Source of the DNA: Gamsiella multidivaricata
Lineage: Eukaryota > Mortierellomycota > Mortierellomycetes > Mortierellales > Mortierellaceae
NCBI RefSeq assembly: GCF_025024155.1
Contig: NW_026251744.1
Coordinates: 62,001-126,000 of the forward strand
Length of the DNA stretch: 64,000 nucleotides
Direction of reading: 5' to 3'
The notes beneath the pieces were generated by a model. That model saw nothing but the letters and a program-made list of their open reading frames with translations. It ran no database searches and had not been told where the DNA came from. A program made the translations under genes and the position numbers. Within the stretch, counting starts at the first letter, position 1, and the number at the start of each line of letters is the position of its first letter. Positions 9,353-21,800 of the stretch are shown piece by piece.

Positions 9353-11698
9353 ATGAGACTCCGCATCAGACACAAGGAGGGTACTGCGACCCTTACAACT
9401 CTTTCCGCACAGTCCACCTTGCTTGAGCTGCATGTAAGGGCCCACTTTGCTTAGACATATTCCAATTGAAACCCCAGTGTATCCTTTTCCTTTTGACTAA
9501 ACATGAGCCTGGAATCTGTCAAATGACGCAGAGCGAGATCGCCCGCGAGATCAAGGCACCTGTCGATAGACTGGAATGTATGTGTCAATTTTGGTCCGAT
9601 TCCATGCAGGGTTGGGGCTGTACTGTCTTTCTCACTGTGTTTCTATTCCATTGGATCCGTGCCACCATCGTTACTCTTTTTTGCTATGGAATCGTATTAC
9701 AGTAAAATTCGGATATCCGCCCAAGTTAATTGTCATAGACGAGACAACCGCTCATTCTTCCCTTGAGAGCCTCGGCATTAGGGATGGGGAGCAAATCCTG
9801 ACGTCCGAGTGGCCAGAAGGATCGGCTGCCACATTCAATTTTTCCTCGTCGCATTTCTCGGTATCAGCAGCAGAGACCGCAACTGAGGCTACAATGGCCA
9901 CCGCAACGAGTTTCCCGCCCACTAGCAGCAAACATGCTGGCATTAGTGCACTTGGTGCTTCGACAGAATCTGGAGGTGGTAGTGCATTTGGGTCTCGTGC
10001 CGCTGTCCATTCAACTGGAGCACAGTCGACATTCCAGGTCCGAGCAGCTACAGAAAGCCCGGCCGGAGGGCATTCATCTGATGGTCCCTCTTACAAGCCC
10101 ACTCCAGCTTTCATAGCCGTGCCGCCAATGCTTTCAAGCGGCGCTGTTGATGCTATTCGTATTCGAGACCAGGGCTTCTTGGTTGTCAGAGTAAGCACGG
10201 TCGTCAATTGGTTGTACATCCTGTCAAAAAAAATAAACCTACCTTTCGGTTACTGAGATCATTTCATACTACCGTAATGTAACAGGAAGTCGAGGACGAC
10301 AACAGCTGTCTCTTCAATGCTATTGCCTACACACTCGATCCAAGTATGAAAGAAAACATCAAGGGTCTTCGCCAAATTATTGCACAAGCGATTGAGGCGA
10401 ACCCTGAAGTGTATCCGGATGTTGTCCTTGGGTAAGTGTCGCACCAATATGGTAGAATGCCATCGAAGGGTTATGTCGATCGCTTAATAATCACTTTATA
10501 CATCTCTATTGAATGCCGGTTTACACCGTAACAACGCTACCATGACACAGTCGCCCAAGAAAAGAGTATTGCGATTGGATCACTAGGGAAAAAAGCTGGG
10601 GAGGAGCTATTGGTAAGCAGACTTACAGCTTGATGTGTCGCAGTACTTGCGCTAAATGTTGGATTGGATTGGCATGGGTATTGGTTACGTATGGTTGACC
10701 TTGGACTGTGTTATCCTTCCATGTTTGCCTAGAACTCGCCATCTTCTCCGAACACTACAATATTGGTAATGTACTAGAAGGACATACTTTCAAGTCGTTG
10801 AGAAGGTGCATAGAAGCTGGGTGACCGGCAAAACTGATGTCGACTGACTTCGTCTTCTATTTTGTTACAACAGAAATCGATAGCATTGACGTAGCTACGA
10901 ATCGAGTGGATCGCTTTGGTAAGAGCCGCGACCTCATTCGAGCGTGAGCAACGACTTAAGGCGCAGCATATTCATCTTACCCGTGCATCTTTACTTGGCT
11001 CAACAGGGGAGGGCAAGTACAGTCTGAGGACTGTGTTGATGTACAGGTAATACTCGGGACGGACGTGATATTCCACAGGCTGTAGTATAAGCGGTAAAAT
11101 GGTTACTTATTATGAATGTTCCCCGTGTAATGGTTCCATTCGTGAACAATGAATTGATGCTCTAGCGGTATCCGTAAGTGAAGTCCTTGGGCGCAGCATT
11201 CTGTTGCTTTTTTATCCTGCATCATTGTCAACTAACGTACTCCATTTTAGATTATGACGCGGTGGCCCTTACTCCAGGGTTGGATATTCCAGCCGAGTGC
11301 GATCAAACTCAGTTTGATACTACGTTCGATGACATCATCGTTGCCGGAACACAGCTCGCCGCCAAACTGAAGAAGGTACGGTCCCAGTGTTAAGCTGTCA
11401 ATTAGCCCATTACAATCGCTGCTCGCGCCTACATTAGACTAACATCCCTAACACAACACGCATTTCGTGTAGGCGCATAAATATACCGATTTGGCGACAT
11501 TCACGCTTCGATGCTCGGTGTGCCAAGTGGGTCTCAAGGGCGAGAAGGACGCTCAACAGCATGCGCAGCAAACTATGCATACTTCATTGTACGTTCTCTG
11601 CTGGATTTCATTTTCAGCTGTCGCAAGATTTGTGAACCGTGCGCTGATACCCTTGCCTTTCCTTTTCCCACTAAATAACTAGTGAGGAATACCAGTGA
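9353..11698 (+). CDS. OTU1: OTU-family deubiquitinase OTU1/YOD1
   Basis: Twelve exons (9353-9433, 9532-9577, 9703-10190, 10286-10431, 10551-10612, 10733-10765, 10874-10918, 11007-11046, 11166-11173, 11251-11375, 11473-11588, 11683-11698) give 401 residues. OTU1 is the Cdc48/p97-associated deubiquitinase of ER-associated degradation. The N-terminus (MRLRIRHKEG to about residue 75) is the UBX-like domain; then comes a Ser/Thr/Ala-rich linker; then the OTU domain with catalytic Cys in EVEDDNSCLFNAI, GRPRKEYCDWI and SWGGAIELAIFSEHYNI, and the His in SGIHYDAVAL; finally a C2H2-type zinc finger (RCSVCQ and QQHAQQTMH). The 11166-11173 exon is only 8 bases long and supplies the codons joining SGI to H. 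The last exon encodes only FEEYQ-stop and lies in a tandem repeat (see separate entry). Confidence 0.93.
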
Positions 11699-11732
11699 GA
11701 AATACCAGTGAGAAATACTAGTGAGGAATATC
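11681..11732 (+). repeat. Four 13-bp tandem repeats spanning the OTU1 last exon
   Basis: Units at 11681, 11694, 11707 and 11720 follow the pattern AGTGAGRAATAYY. Each begins with an AG that can serve as a 3' splice site and is followed by codons for GAG-RAA-TAY and then a stop, so every unit could act as the OTU1 terminal exon. Confidence 0.85.
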
Positions 11733-12011
11733 AGGGATAGGGTCAGGCCCCTCCCCTTCCCCCTCCCCTGGCGCCCGCGTTCTTAGACCACCGGCGGACA
11801 AATAAAACCAATTTGAATCTGAGCCCACTCAAAAATACAGCAGCAATGGCAGCTGTATGAGTGTGACTCGATATTTTTGTGCAGCTGTTTTCTTGCGTAC
11901 ACTATCCTTTTCACCCCTTTCCTGTCATTGCTCTTCATAGTTTACACTCATCAAAGACAACCAGAACATCCCCTCAAAGACAACCAGTGCACATCCCCAG
12001 CATCACTCGCC
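11733..12011. promoter_or_regulatory. OTU1 3' flank and Argonaute promoter/leader
   Basis: A C-rich stretch (11748-11775) is followed by sequence leading to the Argonaute start. A repeated CAAAGACAACCAG motif occurs twice just upstream of the ATG (about 11953 and 11976). No clear TATA element is recognised. Confidence 0.4.
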
Positions 12012-15000
12012 ATGTCAGCTCCAGAAGGGCACCTCAAGCGTAGGATGCCAGACAGCCCTGAGGGCGCTTCTGGGAGACACGGACGCCGCTTTGCCGGGGA
12101 TGCACCTGAGCCTACTTATGGGTCCAGGAGCAGCCACGCCTCCTCCTCCTCAGCCCCAGCCCCTATCCCACCCAACCATGCCCTGACGGAGAATGCGCTA
12201 AGGCCTGATCGTGGAGGCAGGGAGGGCAGGGCCACCCGGGTTACAGCAAACTTTTTTTCTATTGAAAGGGTATGCTGTGTTGTCAAACTACACCGCTTCT
12301 CAGCATCTGCAGCATATTTCGCCTAAGCGGTGTTCTTCTGTCTTGCTTGTGCCTATGTTCGCGTTTTGAACTGCTTTATTCCTCTCCTTTGACGCCTTTG
12401 GAGTAGTTGCCCCACGCCAAGCTCTACCATTACGATGTTCAAATCACTCCAGAGATCCCACCCAAGAGAGCCAGACAGGTGAGAGACTCAAACTCATGCG
12501 AGTGGCACGGCGGTATTGCATCTACCAATTCACTCATGCATCCATCTACCTACGTCCAAATCTTATGTTGCAGCTGTGGGGTTACCTCTCCAACGAACCA
12601 ACGTTTGCCCGCGAACATCGCAGGGTCGTATTCGACGGAAAAGCGAACGCTTTCTCATCACAGGAACTGCAAGTGGTTGGAAATGCAGTTGCCATTCAAG
12701 TAAGTATCTGAATCTGTTGTATTTGATACTCTTTCGATATTGCTGGGCATGATATCTCCTCTCATTTTCCGATGTCGGGCTGCTAACGCCTTTTCGTTTT
12801 CATGTTTATATAGATGGAAATGCCAGGCGAACGTGGTGCTCCAAACAAGCCGATAGCCAAGAAAAATATGTTCACAATCAAACTGGTATTCGTAGCAATC
12901 ATCGACATTGCGGAATTGCAGCTCTTCCTTGAAAAGAGAGGCCCATTCACAACCGCCTGTGCTACGGCCATTCAAGCACTGAATGTTATCCTCACTCACA
13001 AACCATTCTCAGAGATGATTAATGGTATATCCTGATATTACATTTATTCATATATTGTGCAGCAGCACCATGCTTCCCAACATCTAACACCCGTTCTTCG
13101 ATTTTCCTCTGCCGACTCGATGGAAACAATAGTCGGCCGTTCGGTGTACGTTCCTGAGGGAGCTCGTGATTTGGGTGGTGGAATCGAGAAATGGGATGGT
13201 GTATTTCAGTCGATCAGACCAGGGCAGGACGCTTGTTATCTCAACATCGACACAACTGCCACGGCATTTATCAAGGGCGGAAATGCGGTTGAGGTATTTG
13301 GTGACATTGCTCGGATTCAGGATCTCAGGCGCGGTTTGAGCAGCTACGATATCACCAAAATCGAGCGTGTCCTCAAAGGCTGCGATTTTACCGTCAAGCA
13401 CGAAAAGAGTCAGCGGAGGTAACGTTTGTAGTTGGTTTGAAACAGCATCGGAGAGTTTAGGCAAAATGATTTAACTAAATTCGTTTTCTAATAGATTCAA
13501 GCTGGTCAAGCTTAGTGAGAAGGGTGCGGATAGAACCTACTTCAAAATGGTTTCGAACGATGGCGTCTCCAGAGAGATCAGTGTGGAAGAATACTTCCGG
13601 CAGGCCCATGGTTTCTCGTTGAGGTATCCTGCTCTCCCTTGCTTCGGTGCTAAAGGAAGGGAAAATATCAGCTATTTTCCAGCAGAACTTTGCTTCATCA
13701 ATCCTGGTCAGCACTACAAGAAAAAAGTAGGCCGCGCTCATAACACATGCATGGGAGATATAGGTCGTTTTATCATATGCTTTCTTCTACTTTACTCATC
13801 TACTCATTTCACTGTTTACCATTGAATCCATATTCTCACAGCTCAACGAGGAGCAGGTGGCTGCCATGATCAAAACCACCGCTATCAGACCTGATGCTCG
13901 AGCACAGAAAATCAACAGCTCTTTGCGTATCCTGGATTTTGACCGCAATCCTTACTTGGAAGCATTCGGACTTCGCATCTCGACTCGTATGGCGTCCGTA
14001 CCCGCACGTATTCTGCCCCCACCTATGGTACAGTTCTCGAGCGGTATTCAGGAAAGACCAAACTCTGGTGTCTGGAATCTGCCACGGTCACGTCCATTCA
14101 AGCAGGGCTCTCGATTGGAATCATGGGGACTCCTCGTCTTTGCACGCGAAGACAGGGTTTATAACAGCATTGGCAAGTTTGTTCGGTTGCTGGTTGAGGT
14201 TCTGTCAAGTGTTGGTGTCGTTGTTACCGCGACCCGACCACCTGTCGTGTACGGGCAAGTCAACGGAGACATCGTCCGAGAGGTCGACTCTGCGAAGAGA
14301 CGCATCGAAGCGGAGTGCCGACGCCCACCTCAGTTGCTGATGGTCATTCTCCCAGGCAAGGGCCAGATTTATCCCATGCTCAAGGCACATTGCGAGACAC
14401 AAGGACGGGGGCTGATGACCCAGTGTGCATTGTTGCCCAAGATCGAGAGAGCCAACGATCAATACTGCCGATTGATGGCATGTAAAATCCTCACCAAGCT
14501 CGGAGGTGTGGTTAGCACGTTGGCTGTGAACGAGATGCCTTTCATGGAGAGACGGAGCACGTTAATCATTGGTGCAGATGTGAGCCATCCAGGCCCAGGA
14601 GAAGACAGCGAGAAGCCCTCGATTGCGTCGATTGTTGCATCGATTGACGACGAAGGATACAAGTTTATCGGAAGAGTATTCTCACAGGATCCACGGTTGG
14701 AGGTTATCGAGACTTTGCAGTCAACCATTCGTGAGATCATCATTGCATACAAGAGGAAGACAAACCATCATCCCAAGCGCATCTTGTTCTATCGAGATGG
14801 TGTATCCGAGGGTCAATTTGCCGAGATTCTGAGAACCGAGGTTATGGCTATCAAGCTGGCTTGCAAGGGTCTGGATGGTAAGTAAACTGCGTCGGATTTG
14901 GTTCTTGGTAGTTTGTGTAAGCGTGTTGGTGTGCTTGGACCCTAACAGAGCTGGTATTTGTTTTGTCCGCATGTCGTCTTGTAGCAAAATACATGCCTCC

Positions 15001-15606
15001 CATAACTTTCGTTGTTGTGAAGAAGCGTCATCACGCAAGGTTCTTCCCACAATCCAACCAAGACCGAGATAGGTCCGGAAACTGCGTGTCAGGCACAGTC
15101 GTCGACACCGTCATTACGCACCCTACAGAGTTCAACTTTTGTAAGTCCTGTGTGTCTATTAGTCTTTATTAGGACTCTTTTTTGTTTTCTGCAGGCATGC
15201 TAAATGTTTTTTCTTCTCGCGAAAAAAGACCTTCAAAGTCATGCCGGACTTCAAGGAACATCCCGATCGATGCTGTACCATGTTCTCCTGGATGAGAACA
15301 AGTTCACATCCGACTCGCTCCAGCGGTTGACGTTCAACCTCTGTCATATGTACAGCCGATGCCCCAGGACAATCTCAATCGTCCCTGCCGTGCAATATGC
15401 CCATATGCTTGCCTACCGTGGCCGATATTACCTAGACTATGCTCAAGATCGGCGTCATGATGTGGAGTTTGGACCGATCAGGATTGCGGTAGGTCTTATT
15501 ACTACTGCACTCGCACGCACTGTTCTTTTATTCCGGAAACTAATATCCACGTCCTTTTGTTTTGTGTTTATAGGACGACATCCTTGATGCAATGTTTTTT
15601 GTCTAA
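12012..15606 (+). CDS. AGO: Argonaute (AGO clade), catalytically competent
   Basis: Ten exons (12012-12269, 12407-12478, 12574-12699, 12814-13024, 13133-13418, 13495-13726, 13842-14877, 14985-15140, 15229-15488, 15574-15606) give 889 residues. It is the guide-RNA binding effector of RNA silencing. Domain order: an S/P-rich N-terminus; N domain ([12 protein letters not shown] to VAIQ); linker; PAZ ([21 protein letters not shown] through the KLVKLSEKG and [16 protein letters not shown] region); L2; MID ([12 protein letters not shown] and [11 protein letters not shown]); and PIWI. PIWI catalytic residues are visible: Asp in [12 protein letters not shown], a Glu in RLEVIETLQ, Asp in [11 protein letters not shown], and His in [12 protein letters not shown], so slicer activity is expected. 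The C-terminus [10 protein letters not shown] ends in the usual hydrophobic tail. The stretch 13025-13132 reads open but is best treated as an intron, since removal joins EMIN directly to VGRSVY. It converges on AP-1 beta with 239 bases between stops. Confidence 0.96.
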
Positions 15607-15845
15607 AGATCACTAACGTATATTAAGACACTCAAACGATGGCATTCAAAAATCATGAAAATCTTTGCAAATAAAACAAGACTGTGTAATAAAATGGGCT
15701 GCATATGGTTCAAGCGTGCATGTTTGGAATTTAATGATAGAGCTGGTACGACAGTTGATAACAAAGGTGCATGTTGTTTTCTACGTTTTATTATCAATGC
15801 TAGTTCTCATTCCTGTCCATAAAGCCATTCGCCCTGCTTGTTCTT

Positions 15846-18565
15846 TCACAGGTCAAAGGACATCAAATCAACGCCGCCGCCCTTACTCACGGAGGCGGCT
15901 GTGGTATCTGTGCGGTATGGGTTCTCGGCGTTGATCTTTTGTTCGTAATACTCTTGGTTGCCGATCGAGGCCTCGGCCACCTGCTCGAACGACTGCTCGT
16001 GGTATGACAGCCGTTGGTGATGTGGCTGCTTGGGCGATGCTGCATCGTTATTGTTGTTGTAGAGATGCTCGTAAGAATCCTGGTGGATCAGTGTTCCTCT
16101 ACCAGAGTTCTGTCTCCGTAGCGTTGGCGAGGGGATCAGGAAACGAGGTTTACAATGAGGGATAAACGTCGTAGGGGCCTTGTGATAGATAGCGGAGAGT
16201 GATGCGATATGAAGCAAGAGTTCTTCCAGCAGAACCGGGTCCATATTATCCGTCTCTGTCGAGATATGGGGCTTCTCTGAAAGGACCACAGCCTATACCC
16301 AAAATGCGACGATTAGCGAATAGAGTAAGCGTCAGCATGACGAACAGTGAAGAGCGATTTTCCTGAGAAGTAAAACGAAGGCGATTGTTTACCTTTGCTG
16401 CGGCGACATCTGTGGAGAGTAATCGCCAGTAAATGTAGCCTCGATCTCTCAAATCAGGGTTGTCGACTTCCTCGGTTGCCCACTTGAGCACCTTTGGCAC
16501 TAAATCCTGTCCTGCTGCGGGTCGTTTGATGAACAGCTTGACGGTAGCTGTGAGTAGAGCGAGTTGCACTTCCACAGTCTCCTCCAAGAAGGCGTACAAA
16601 AAGTCGTCCAGCAGCTCATCAGAGTTCTCTATCCGGTCCGCGTACTGTCCGATGATCCAGATCATAGCAGCCTTCGCCTCTGGCTCATCCAGGTTGTCCA
16701 AGTTCTCGCACAGAATGCCAATGATACTCTCGTACTGGTTGGGGTATTTCCTGAAAATATCCTTAATAACTACAATCGATTCCTGAACCACGTAGTTGAC
16801 CTTTGTCTGGATGAGTTCCAGCAGTGCCTCAACACACTTCTGTGCCGTCGACTCAATCTTGACCGCCAGTCTTCCAATGGATCGAACGGCCTTCCTAACA
16901 AAATCCACGTCGACTTCTGTTGCGTACTCTTTGAGTTCTGAGAGGACCTGCTCCACATTGTGTTCGCTGGCGAGACGAAACATGATCTCCAGTTTAGCCA
17001 TTTTGACGTAGATCGGGTCGTTGTATTTGCAGAAAAAGATCTTGATGTCATTCTTCAAGATGTCAGGGTGCTTCTGGATTACGAGGAGGATGTTACGCAG
17101 GCCAACGTACTGAACCTCGGGTCCACTCGACAGCAGCGTTACTATGATAAAATCCAGAAAAAAAAGAGGCTTATTAATGGAGGGACCGTCAATTCCCTGA
17201 CCCGAATGTCCTCGTAGAATGGTGTTAATAACTCACCGAGAGGAGGTGACAGCTTCTTGCACATGTTGGCAATATCCTCGTCCCTAGCCATGTAGTTCAT
17301 GAGATAGACAATAACCTTGACAGCCGTCAAGACTACAGCAGAGTTGGCATGCTGCAATCGAGGCGCAATGCGCTCTGCCAACATTTCAGCGTCGCCTGGT
17401 TCCTGAGGAACGACAAACATGAGCGATTCCAGGATGTAGGTCTGTCCCCATCTAGTTTTGTTCACAAGAAATAATTCTCATGTTAGAGTCTTCACTACAG
17501 CTCCAACGGATAAAAATATATCAGTGCAGCTTTGTTGGGCTCTCCCAATGGTATTCATAAAACCTACTCTGAACATTCGTTCAGGGCTGTTACCAGCTTG
17601 CTGGCAATCGACATGTTGAGTTTGAGCTGGATATGGTCAGATCTTTCAGAGATCTCTGTCAGCGCAGCGACAGCGTTTGCAACAACCTAAAGAGATAATG
17701 GAAGGTTGCACAACCATCCATGGTCAGTGCTATTTTGGTATGTAAAAGAGATATTCTGACATAACGCGCCAGCTCTTCCGCAAAGATACGCACCGAGGGG
17801 TTCGAGTCGACGAGCATGTCGCGCAAGAGATCAATGAATCCTGCATTCTCAACAAGGTGGCGATCCTGCATAAACATCTTTGCTACACAGACAGCGGCGG
17901 TCTTGCGAACATATGGATCCTGATCGCGCATGCAGTGACGCAGGGGTTGAATCAAGCAGGCCGTGACCTTATCGACGTGGATATAGCCCATGGTTCGGAT
18001 GGCCAGTGCTCGGATCAGTGGGTTGGGGTCCTCAACATCCTGTAAATGAATTCATGATAGTTGCCGTGCATTGATCAGGATAAAAAAAAATATATATATT
18101 AGTGCTCAGTCACTTCCAATATGGCTCTTTACATTTGCAATTGCTGAAGTTCCACATATCTGGGATTCATGATCATTACCCGACGGAAGGTATTAATAGC
18201 GTCGAGGGCCATATCTGGCTTGCCTTTCGCATAGTTGATTAGGAAGAGGTAGACCATCTTCTTGACCTCGAGCACAGGGATGGACATGCACGCAATGACA
18301 TCGGGGTAGAGTGAAGACATATCGTTGCCCATGGTCATGTTGGCGACAATCTTTTTCAAAGTCGCTTTCTTGCGGGTGTGGTTCCTATCCTTTTTGTCCG
18401 AATTGAGCTCCATGCGAAGCTCTTGGATCTTGCCTACAATGAGGTCGCAGGGGATATGGCATTGAGTGAGTGAGTTAACTGGACGAAGGAAGGGTGCGGG
18501 CCGCTCAGATGAGAAAGTGTACGAGTGTGCGACATACCTCGCTGGAAGAACTTGGCATCGGACAT
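15846..18565 (-). CDS. APL2: AP-1 complex beta-adaptin (AP-1/AP-2 beta type)
   Basis: Seven exons (18538-18565, 18180-18433, 18039-18039 down to 17794, 17568-17686, 17237-17451, 16393-17141, 15846-16292) give 685 residues. Beta-adaptin forms the large HEAT-repeat trunk subunit of the clathrin adaptor at the trans-Golgi network and endosomes, binding dileucine cargo signals with sigma. Highly conserved trunk segments are seen: [106 protein letters not shown] and [18 protein letters not shown]. After residue ~590 there is a short divergent tail with an NNNND stretch instead of the long hinge plus ear of animal proteins, so the appendage domain is absent, as in some fungal beta chains. It is head-to-head with VPS52. 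Assignment to AP-1 rather than AP-2 rests on the trunk alone and is less certain. Confidence 0.93.
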
Positions 18566-18827
18566 CTTGCTGTAGATGTGAACGGGGAGATGATGTGAAG
18601 ACGATGTGAGGACAAGGGGAGGGATGAAGCTAGGGTGACAAGGATGTGTGTGCGAGGGCTGAGGATGATGGAGGATGAGACGGAAGAATTGATGTGTAAA
18701 GGGCGAAGGCGAAATAATAGTCCGCTGTCGCGACGTTGCACCAATTTGGGCGTTCACTTCTTGTTCGCGCTTATCAAGCCACTTGGAAAAGGCATTGTTT
18801 CCTCCCCATCCTCCGGCCAACATCTCC
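18566..18827. promoter_or_regulatory. Bidirectional promoter, AP-1 beta / VPS52
   Basis: Only 262 bases separate the two divergent start codons. On the AP-1 beta side the leader is C/T-rich when read on the minus strand. No unambiguous TATA element is seen. Confidence 0.6.
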
Positions 18828-21800
18828 ATGGAGCCTTCAGGACCATCTGCAGCCGCTACAGAAACGGCCTTGGCACTATCAGCGCCCGTTCCGGAAGGCC
18901 TTGCAACACCCGTTCAGGGGTCAGCTGTCGCCCGTCGCAACTCCCAGAGGCGCCAGTCACTCACAGGACTTCAGTTCCTGAACCAATTGCTCGAGGACCA
19001 TGAACACGACCACGACCACGATCACGACCATGACCATGACCATGACCATGACAATGTAAAGTGCTGCCCGACTGTTTGACTAATATTTTATATTCCGAAT
19101 TTCAAGGGCTGCTGAGGAATATCGCCTAACAACGAACCTCCTTGTCATTATCTTCGTGTCTTTTTTTTATTTATTATTTGTTAGGATCCAATTAGCGGTG
19201 CCGTGTCGCCGAAAGTGGGACAGGAGTCATCAATATCGCTATTCCTGCAGGACGATCTTGCCTTTGAACAAGTTGGAGGTATCTCTCTCGGAATCGGTGC
19301 TGTGCAGCAGGACATATGCGGCTGGATTGCTTCAACGACTAATATTTTTACCATGGCACTTATAGATCGAATATCAGAGTTTCAAGAGGACGAGTTTGTA
19401 AAGCAGGCATTGGCAAAGGTGAGCTCATGGGACATAGTCATTGATATCGGCTCAATGAAGTTCAAGTACTGACAACACTTCTATGGATTATTTTTTACAT
19501 AGGGCATGGATCTTCGAGAATACGCCCATCACATCGAGAGTGAATTGGATATTGTTGGCCAGGATCATGAGGATGACTGTAAGCTAGAAAATGACATACT
19601 CGTTTCAGGACCTAAATGTCACAGGAAAGGATATCGTCTCAATGACACTTTAATAACACCACCCTACCCATTTTGTTCTGATACAGATATACATCAAAGT
19701 CAAGCATTCGTCGATCTGCATGGCCAAATCAAATCCTGTGACGAAATCCTGGAAACCATGGAAAACCTTCTTAGTATTTTTCAGACTGATCTTGGTAACA
19801 TTTCTACAGAAATCCAGACACTTCAGACGAAATCGGTCTCGATGAGCATTCAACTCAAGAACAGGATGGCGGTCGAGAATTATCTAAACGAATTGCTCGA
19901 GGGCATTCTGGTCACACCACAGTTGATCCGTAAGATCTATGATGGCGAAGTGGACGACACTTGGTTAGCAGCCCTGGCCGAGCTGAACAGCAAGATGTAT
20001 CATGCAAAGACGAGGCAAGGTCGACATATCAGAGCCTTGAAAGAGGTCGGACCTGAGCTGGAGCGTCTGCGCGTCAAGGTGATGGCTCTTGATCACTGGC
20101 TCTCAAGGATGTACTTGATTTCAAACCACATCACAGCTAATTGTCTTCGATCGCTGTCATTACATTAGAGTGTGGAAAAAATCCGAGAGTTCTTGCTGTC
20201 AAAGATCAAGTCGTTCAGGATACCCAATACCAATGTCCAGATCATGCAGCATTCTGTCCTACTCAAATATAAGGAGCTTAACCAGTTTGTCATGGAGAGG
20301 CACAGCGAAGTCGCAGCCGAGGTCCGACAAACCTATGCCAACACGTTACGATGGTACTTTTCGAACCAGTTTGAACACTATGCTACAGGCCTCGAGAAGC
20401 TGCAGGTACGAAAGTAATTTGTTTGTATATGTGGAATCCGCTAAATACGATTTCAACGGTTCTGACTTGTTCATGTTCTTGTTATAGAGTGTTATTGGAG
20501 ACAAACACGAGATGCTGTGTGCAGATGAAAGTGCTCGGAAAGGTAAGGACAAAGGGTACCTGTATCTGATGCGATCTTCTCGCTCTACTCCTTTTCTGGC
20601 AAATTCACATCTTATCTAAAATCATAGGGTTCTTTGGAACGACCAAAGCGCTGCACGAAAAGACGAACGTGTTTGCAGTAGGGTCACGTCTCGACACTCT
20701 TAAAAATCAAGATGCTGGCCTGATTTTGATTCATGTGGCAAACGAGAAGAGCTTGGTAATAACACGGGCATATTGCCCTGCGGTACATCGCGGTATAGAT
20801 TACGGATACCAATCTTATCTTGAAACCCTCTCGTCCATATCTAGAAATATCCATACGAAGTCCTCTTTCGAAGCTTTAATCTGGCGCTGATCGACAACGC
20901 CAGTTCCGAATACTTGTTCTTGGTCGAGTACTTTTCAAAACGGTCGCAACCAGACATCGAGGGCATCAAATTGGTCTTTTCGCACATTTTCGAACCTACC
21001 CTCAAGCTAGGACTTGTAAGTTTTCGGCCACGCAATTTCCTCCGCAACACTTTTCCAAAAAATTGAGTTTCATTCTCATTGTATACTGATATCCGTGATA
21101 TCATCATCGTAGGCGAACGTCAAAGAATATGCGGACTCGAGCTTTGATGCCATTGGGATCTTGTTGTGTCTGAGGATCAATCAGCAAATGGCAAAAGAAC
21201 TGGAGAGGAGAAAGATCCCGATGCTGGACAAGTACAGGGATGCGATCCATATGGCGCTATGGCCTCGCTTCCAGGTTGTCGTGGATATGCACATTGAAAG
21301 CATTCGCAAGGCCAAGACAAAAGTCAAGCCAAAAAATGTGCACCCTCACTGGGTATGTCCCTCAGGTGCATAGTCATTCACATACATTCAATGCCTAAAA
21401 AAATGTAATGATCACTCAAACAACCCCTTGTTTTTGGATATTTGTAGATTGCGAGGAGATACGGGGAATTTGCAAGTTCGCTGTTGTTGCTGAATGACGA
21501 ACAAGCGGATGTCATGCCAAGGTAGTAAAGACGCGAAACTTTGCAAGGGGATGTCATGGTCGAGCTGCTCGTTTACGCTGATAATGATACCAATATCTGC
21601 TTTTCGACCTTGAACAGGTTGGCGTTGCTGAGACTTGAAACAAGTTCACTGTTTGACATCATGTCAAAAACTTTCCCGGACACGAAGAGCAGGCTTATCT
21701 TCTTGATCAATACCTTCGACCTTGTCCTGACGCTCCTTGCTGTAAGCTCTCTCACTTATGGTTTTCTTTCAATGTATTTTCATCGCTTGTCGTCCAAATG

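Noticed and set aside
11740..11780. C-rich block after OTU1 as a telomere-like or G-quadruplex array
   Set aside because: Irregular C runs without a repeated telomere unit; ordinary intergenic composition is enough.
13025..13132. In-frame continuation [14 protein letters not shown] before the Argonaute PAZ domain
   Set aside because: A donor at 13025 and acceptor at 13132 join EMIN to VGRSVY in phase as Argonautes normally read; keeping the stretch needs an out-of-phase junction.
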